Shown: positions 59,858 to 64,000 of the stretch, one piece after another
How positions within the stretch are numbered: the first letter of the stretch is position 1
Layout: each line of letters starts with the position of its first letter
Assembly: GCA_032622095.1 (NCBI GenBank)
Contig: CP136067.1
Coordinates: 93,300,707-93,364,706, forward strand
Source of the DNA: Siphonodentalium dalli
Lineage: Eukaryota > Mollusca > Scaphopoda > Gadilida > Siphonodentaliidae
Length of the DNA: 64,000 nucleotides
Reading direction: 5' to 3'
The notes under the pieces: model-generated
The model's database searches: none
What the model was told of the DNA's origin: nothing
What the model saw: only the letters and a program-made list of their open reading frames with translations
Position numbers and translations under genes: made by a program

Positions 59858-59995
59858 ACTTGTTTATACAATTTAGTAACTTGTAACTTGTGTAAACAAG
59901 TTAGCTAACTTGTTTAATCAAGTTAGTAACTTGTTTAAACAAGTTAGTTAACTTGTTTAAACAAGTTAGTAACTTGTTCAAACAAGATAGTAACA
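59858..59995. repeat. Palindromic tandem array (ACTTGTTTAAACAAGT)
   Basis: ACTTGTTTAAACAAGTTAGT and variants recur about six times; each ~22-base unit is self-complementary, so the array can form a row of small cruciforms or one long stem. Confidence 0.88.
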
Positions 59996-60047
59996 AAGGA
60001 GGAGGTGGCGGTTCTACGCTGCCGTAGATAAGTTCGTTCTATCAACA

Positions 60048-60150
60048 GTAATGCCCTAAATAACCGACTCCTTAACACATCAGAATTATAGGTAATTTGT
60101 TCAGGATTTAGTCAGAAATATGGCGTGTTACCATTCATCGGAAAGCTCTC
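60048..60150. repeat. 126-bp MITE, second copy, right end lost
   Basis: GTAATGCCCTAAATAACCGA through GGAAAGCTCTC matches 10426-10530; the inverted right end is missing. Confidence 0.75.
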
Positions 60151-60479
60151 ACTGAGAGGTGCGGTCCGCGTTTTTTTTTAAATTTATTTTTTTTGCTTAC
60201 CGGCCGTAAGTTCGGGGTTGGGGATTGGAACTTTGGGTCTATTCTGCACGATAGTGCATACCCCATCTCGTTCTGGCTCATGTGGTGGTAAGGTCTGGTG
60301 CAGTCGCCTTTTTGTATGACCCATGCACCAGGGGAGCAACCCTGGCACAAACGAACACATACAGAACGTTTCTTTACGGTTTCGGTTCTATTTGCACGGG
60401 ACCTATAATACCTCCATGCTGAACACATGGGGGTGTAAGTCAGGGAGCTGGCTAGAGGGTCACCGTTGAGGGTGTCCAC

Positions 60480-61410
60480 GTTGAAAAATTCCAACTACAC
60501 CACCCCATTGCCCTTGAATCCGACCAAACACAAGTTTTGCATAATTCCATTTGCACCCCCGCCCTTGCACCTCAATGCTCAGGCCTAATAGCCTATATAT
60601 TCATAAACCATGGTTCTATATACCCGGTATGAGAACATTCAGATAGTTGAACATGAAAATTGCATAAGTCCTAACATCTAGTGGTCCAACTCCAGAAAAA
60701 TGCACATGGCTACGGACAAGAGACCAGGACACACCGGGCCGACCATGGTAGTTCAGTCCGGTGTGAGAACATTTTGAAAATCGCAAAAATCTAGTGTTGG
60801 AAATTTCAAACCTCATATTCACCTTTAGATTGGAAAATTCTCCAACTGTTGACCATTTCAGTCCACAATTTTGACCCGTGGTTCGGCCCGGTGTGTGAAC
60901 ATTTTGAAATCTGAACAAGAAAATTGCACAATCCTAACATCTAGACTAGCCTCAAGCCTTCCTAGAGATGGAAATTTCAAACCTGAACATCCCCCACTTA
61001 GGTTGGAAAATTTTTAACTGATGACAATTCCAATATTGACCAAATGTAGGACAATATTGTTTTCTTAAAGTAACTAGCAGTTTTTGACTGGCCACAGGGA
61101 GGGACCGTGACACAAGCTTTCCAAGTGTTGGAAATTTCCAACCTGACACCCCCCCTAAGGTTGGAAAATGTCCAACTGATGACCATTTCAGTCCAAAATT
61201 TTGACCAAAAGTAGGAAACTTTTGGTTCAAAAACAATAAATTCCCCTCAATAAATTGTTTGAAAATCAAATTACAAGAACATTTTCAACCTATTGTTGGT
61301 GTGAAATTTCCAACTAATGTTGTGTCAGGTATGAAATTTCCAAACTGTTGAAAAGTTTGTCCAAAGTTGGAGGGGTGAGACACTCCAAACCCCCCTGTCG
61401 CCACGTCCCT
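60480..61410. repeat. Repeat block of GGAAATTTCCAAC / GTTGGAAAAT words
   Basis: GGAAATTTCAAACCT, AGGTTGGAAAAT, CCAACTGATGACCATTTCAG and TTTTGACC recur several times between 60790 and 61330 as loosely tandem ~150-300-base units. The right edge CCTGTCGCCACGTCCCTG equals the right end of the 13018-13342 element. Likely a longer relative of that element. Confidence 0.6.
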
Positions 61411-62168
61411 GTGTGTAACCTGTTATCAGCAACGAATAGATTTTCAAACTTTGATACCTTACTCTTATTTAAATTCGCGCAGTACTATTTTTTGCGCACC
61501 CGTCCGTGCGCGAATTTAAAACTGAGCGAAAAATAGTACGACTTCTGAGTTTAGACCAAACCACTGGGAAACAAGAAGGCTATATGTGTCGACGAGTTAC
61601 ATATATACATTGCGGAAGATTGGACCGAATATTAAGCTTGTAGGACTATATTTTACATGCGGGCAACCACGTGTAAACCATTAATGATATGAACATGTAT
61701 GACATAATTATACCGCAACAAATCATGGTAACATCATTGATGTTGAAATAATTGTAAGAAATACACATATTGCAGACTGAAGATGCACGAAAGCACGTCG
61801 CCCTATTCACAACGCTGGCGTGACACCGTGACCAAACAGACTGAGTTAGTTAATATGTCAACTCAACCCACAGCCAAGTTTTGATATTTTCTAATGAAAG
61901 TTTTCTATACGTGGTTGCGGTTTTACTTCTTTGAGTTCAATTAATTTATGTTTATAACTAGATCAATATCAGAATAATTATTTGGAGCGTATAAACACCA
62001 GTCTTCACAACACATTGATGATGCAGTTATGTTTATTTATGCACGATGTAAAGCCGTCGTGATGGTGTTTAATGTGCACATACGTCTTCGATGATGATTA
62101 AGATCTGAAACTGTCATCAAATCCATCTTTTACGAAAATATTTTTGTCAGTTTTGAATATATATAATA
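61411..62168. other. Intergenic, no gene
   Basis: A short inverted pair AAATTCGCGCAGTACTATTT / AAATAGTAC lies at 61471-61540. No gene. Confidence 0.45.
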
Positions 62169-62300
62169 CTAGCAGGGTTACCCGGCGTTGCCCAGGTTAA
62201 AGTAATGTGAAACCCTCTGCATATTATGGATATATGATGGGAATAGAGGATACTCTTGTTCAAAGTGTTACACATATTCTCATATATATATGATATGATT
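62169..62300 (-). mobile_element. Helitron 3' end, element incomplete
   Basis: After host A 62168: CTAGCAGGGTTACCCGGCGT TGCCCAGG, i.e. complement of hairpin-spacer-CTAG. The 5' TC end could not be placed with confidence; the right border given is approximate. Confidence 0.6.
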
Positions 62301-62580
62301 ATATGATTGAGTGAAATAAAGCAATTCAATTCATAAATGATATACCCAAATAGCATCACAAAACATTATTCTTACACACGGAATATAAGTAGTAGCTCAC
62401 CTTGTCGGATCGGACTCGGGGCGATTGTCATTTTGTTTATCGCGATTAATCCGTCCCACCAATAAAGAACTATTTATTTATTTACAACTGCGTAAACTTC
62501 ATACATGTACGTTATAACATGAACATGAGCACATTAGTTCGCAAAAATAAAAGACGACAATTGAGTTTTACATATAGATG

Positions 62581-62725
62581 ATCTACAGCGAGTCCCCAGT
62601 TTATAGCGAAATTTACAAAACGAGTCCAGTAAATTAGGTCTGGACCGAGCCTTTGGCGAGGTCAAGACCTAATTTACCGGACGAGTTTTGTAAATTCCGC
62701 TATAAACTGGGGACGAGTTGTAGAT
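62581..62725. repeat. 145-bp foldback element
   Basis: ATCTACAGCGAGTCCCCAGT at the left is inverted at the right (ACTGGGGACGAGTTGTAGAT). Pairing continues through TTTACAAAACGAGTCC and AAATTAGGTCT. Loop near 62640-62665. Confidence 0.88.
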
Positions 62726-64000
62726 TATATTTATTACATGATCCAAAAACTCTACAAAACATACATAATAAATCAACAAATGGGACGATAAACTAACATC
62801 TGCTTCTATAAGGCATGCGATGACGTTTCACGTAAGTATGCGTTGTTTGTCCACGTAAAGAAATAGTCCCAGATAAATAAAGACTCTTTGGCGTATTTTA
62901 AGTCGTATATTTAATGACATCACTTTTCCAACTCTTCATTCATTATTGCTTGTTGGAGAAATATTGGAAGCCATAGTATTTTGAGACATAGCTTATTTAA
63001 AGTAAATAGACGACAAACCGGATGTCAAAGGTTACCTGGCACTATTTCTTGTTATCAAACAAACGTTTAATATAATAATTTATAGAATGGGTTTATTGAA
63101 TGGTATAAGGGTAGGATCATGTAATAAAGAGACGTATCAATCAATCTACTGGGTTGGACTAAGATTTTGAGGACACCTGGTTATCAAATCTCCACGAAGA
63201 TACAGATACTTTAATGAAATGTCCCAGTGCTCCTCTCTCCATTGTGCTATATACTGGCTAATTATTCTCAGTTTAAAAGAAATTTAGCTATGCCTCTATA
63301 TCAGCTGCATGTGCCCGCCACAGCATGAGATTTTGAGTTTTTGTATGTTAGGCGATGAGTCTGTTCTAATCATTAATGATATCCTCTGTATTTTGGGCAG
63401 ATATAACATTGTCAGATGTCAGTATTGGAGGATCCTGAAAAGTCATGTGCCACTGACTCCGTTTTCTTTTATCCCAGACATTATACTCGACGGCACACTG
63501 TGACCACAATTGTTGAATACGCCTTATATGCATTTCCATATCTCTTGTAACTTTTGTGTGGAAACTATATTGAATGGGGCAGACTCAATTGTGTTATAAT
63601 ATTAACATGAGCTATTCTAATATTTTAACATGCACCATTATCTTCCTCGCAAAAATGTTACCACAGTTTGAACGCCTTGGTGTCACCTCGGTTGTACCCC
63701 GTGAAGTTATATATAGAACACATACAGACAGACATATATTTGCAAATATATCTAGGCACCAAATGTGACATTTTACGTACGATTTGATTCCTCGTATTAT
63801 TTGAGAAGAACGTGTATGAATTTGATGTTAATTGGCACTAAACATATTTATATCAGTTGTAGTGACCCACCCGTCCCTATTTCGGACCAAGCGCGCAACA
63901 TTTGACATCATTACACCACAAACTTAGACTCATTATGGAGATGAATATATATGAAATTGTTTAAATTTGGCGAGTAAACAAATTCGTATCAGATTTAAGG
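62726..64000. other. Intergenic, no gene
   Basis: No supported gene. 63690-63745 (CCCCGTGAAGTTATATATAG, ACACATACAGACAGACAT) resembles the interior of the small Helitrons, but no termini are visible. Confidence 0.45.

Overview
The window looks like a gene-poor, AT-rich, repeat-dense stretch of an invertebrate nuclear genome. A marine mollusc or another lophotrochozoan is my best guess. The grounds are a single-cysteine-cluster Toll-like receptor with an essentially intronless coding region, decayed endonuclease-type non-LTR retrotransposons, many miniature inverted-repeat elements and Helitrons. There are no operons and no rRNA, and I could not support any tRNA. Species identity cannot be settled from the sequence alone.

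Layout. 1-22 kb: no host gene; small terminal-inverted-repeat elements (TA- and TTAA-flanked), perfect hairpins, and several tandem repeats, including a 0.63 kb direct duplication at 18.4-19.6 kb. 22.3-30.1 kb: two related elements with long terminal inverted repeats ending in CACAGTG; the complete one has a 5-bp target duplication, as expected of Transib/RAG-like transposons. Between them lie a ~67-bp minisatellite (25.8-27.0 kb) and a retrotransposon fragment built of rearranged pieces. 30.6-32.0 kb: a dispersed element with a 26-bp minisatellite, repeated in direct orientation at 58.0-59.5 kb. 32.6-50.8 kb: a giant imperfect palindrome. Its arms (32.63-41.17 and 44.96-50.76 kb, around a 3.8 kb spacer) carry the same broken LINE, the same Helitron inside it and the same minisatellite. 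The left arm alone holds a 2.95 kb head-to-tail Helitron array, whose exact empty site survives in the right arm. 51.6-54.2 kb: a minisatellite that switches strand at its centre, fragments of the palindrome's sequence, and another inverted-repeat element with a nested Helitron.

54.36-56.81 kb holds the only convincing host gene: a Toll-like receptor (signal peptide, LRRs, LRRCT, transmembrane segment, TIR domain) with one in-frame TAA at codon 230 in an otherwise continuous frame. Its upstream edge abuts minisatellite units that are also present in the palindrome arms. 56.8-64 kb returns to repeats: an inverted copy of the 6.4 kb repeat, the second 26-bp minisatellite element, a palindromic array, a foldback element and a Helitron terminus.

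Apart from the receptor, all coding signals are decayed retrotransposon pieces. No gene cooperation can be inferred. The biological content is the transposon history: shared disablements and an empty insertion site allow the order LINE, Helitron, inverted duplication, Helitron array to be read.
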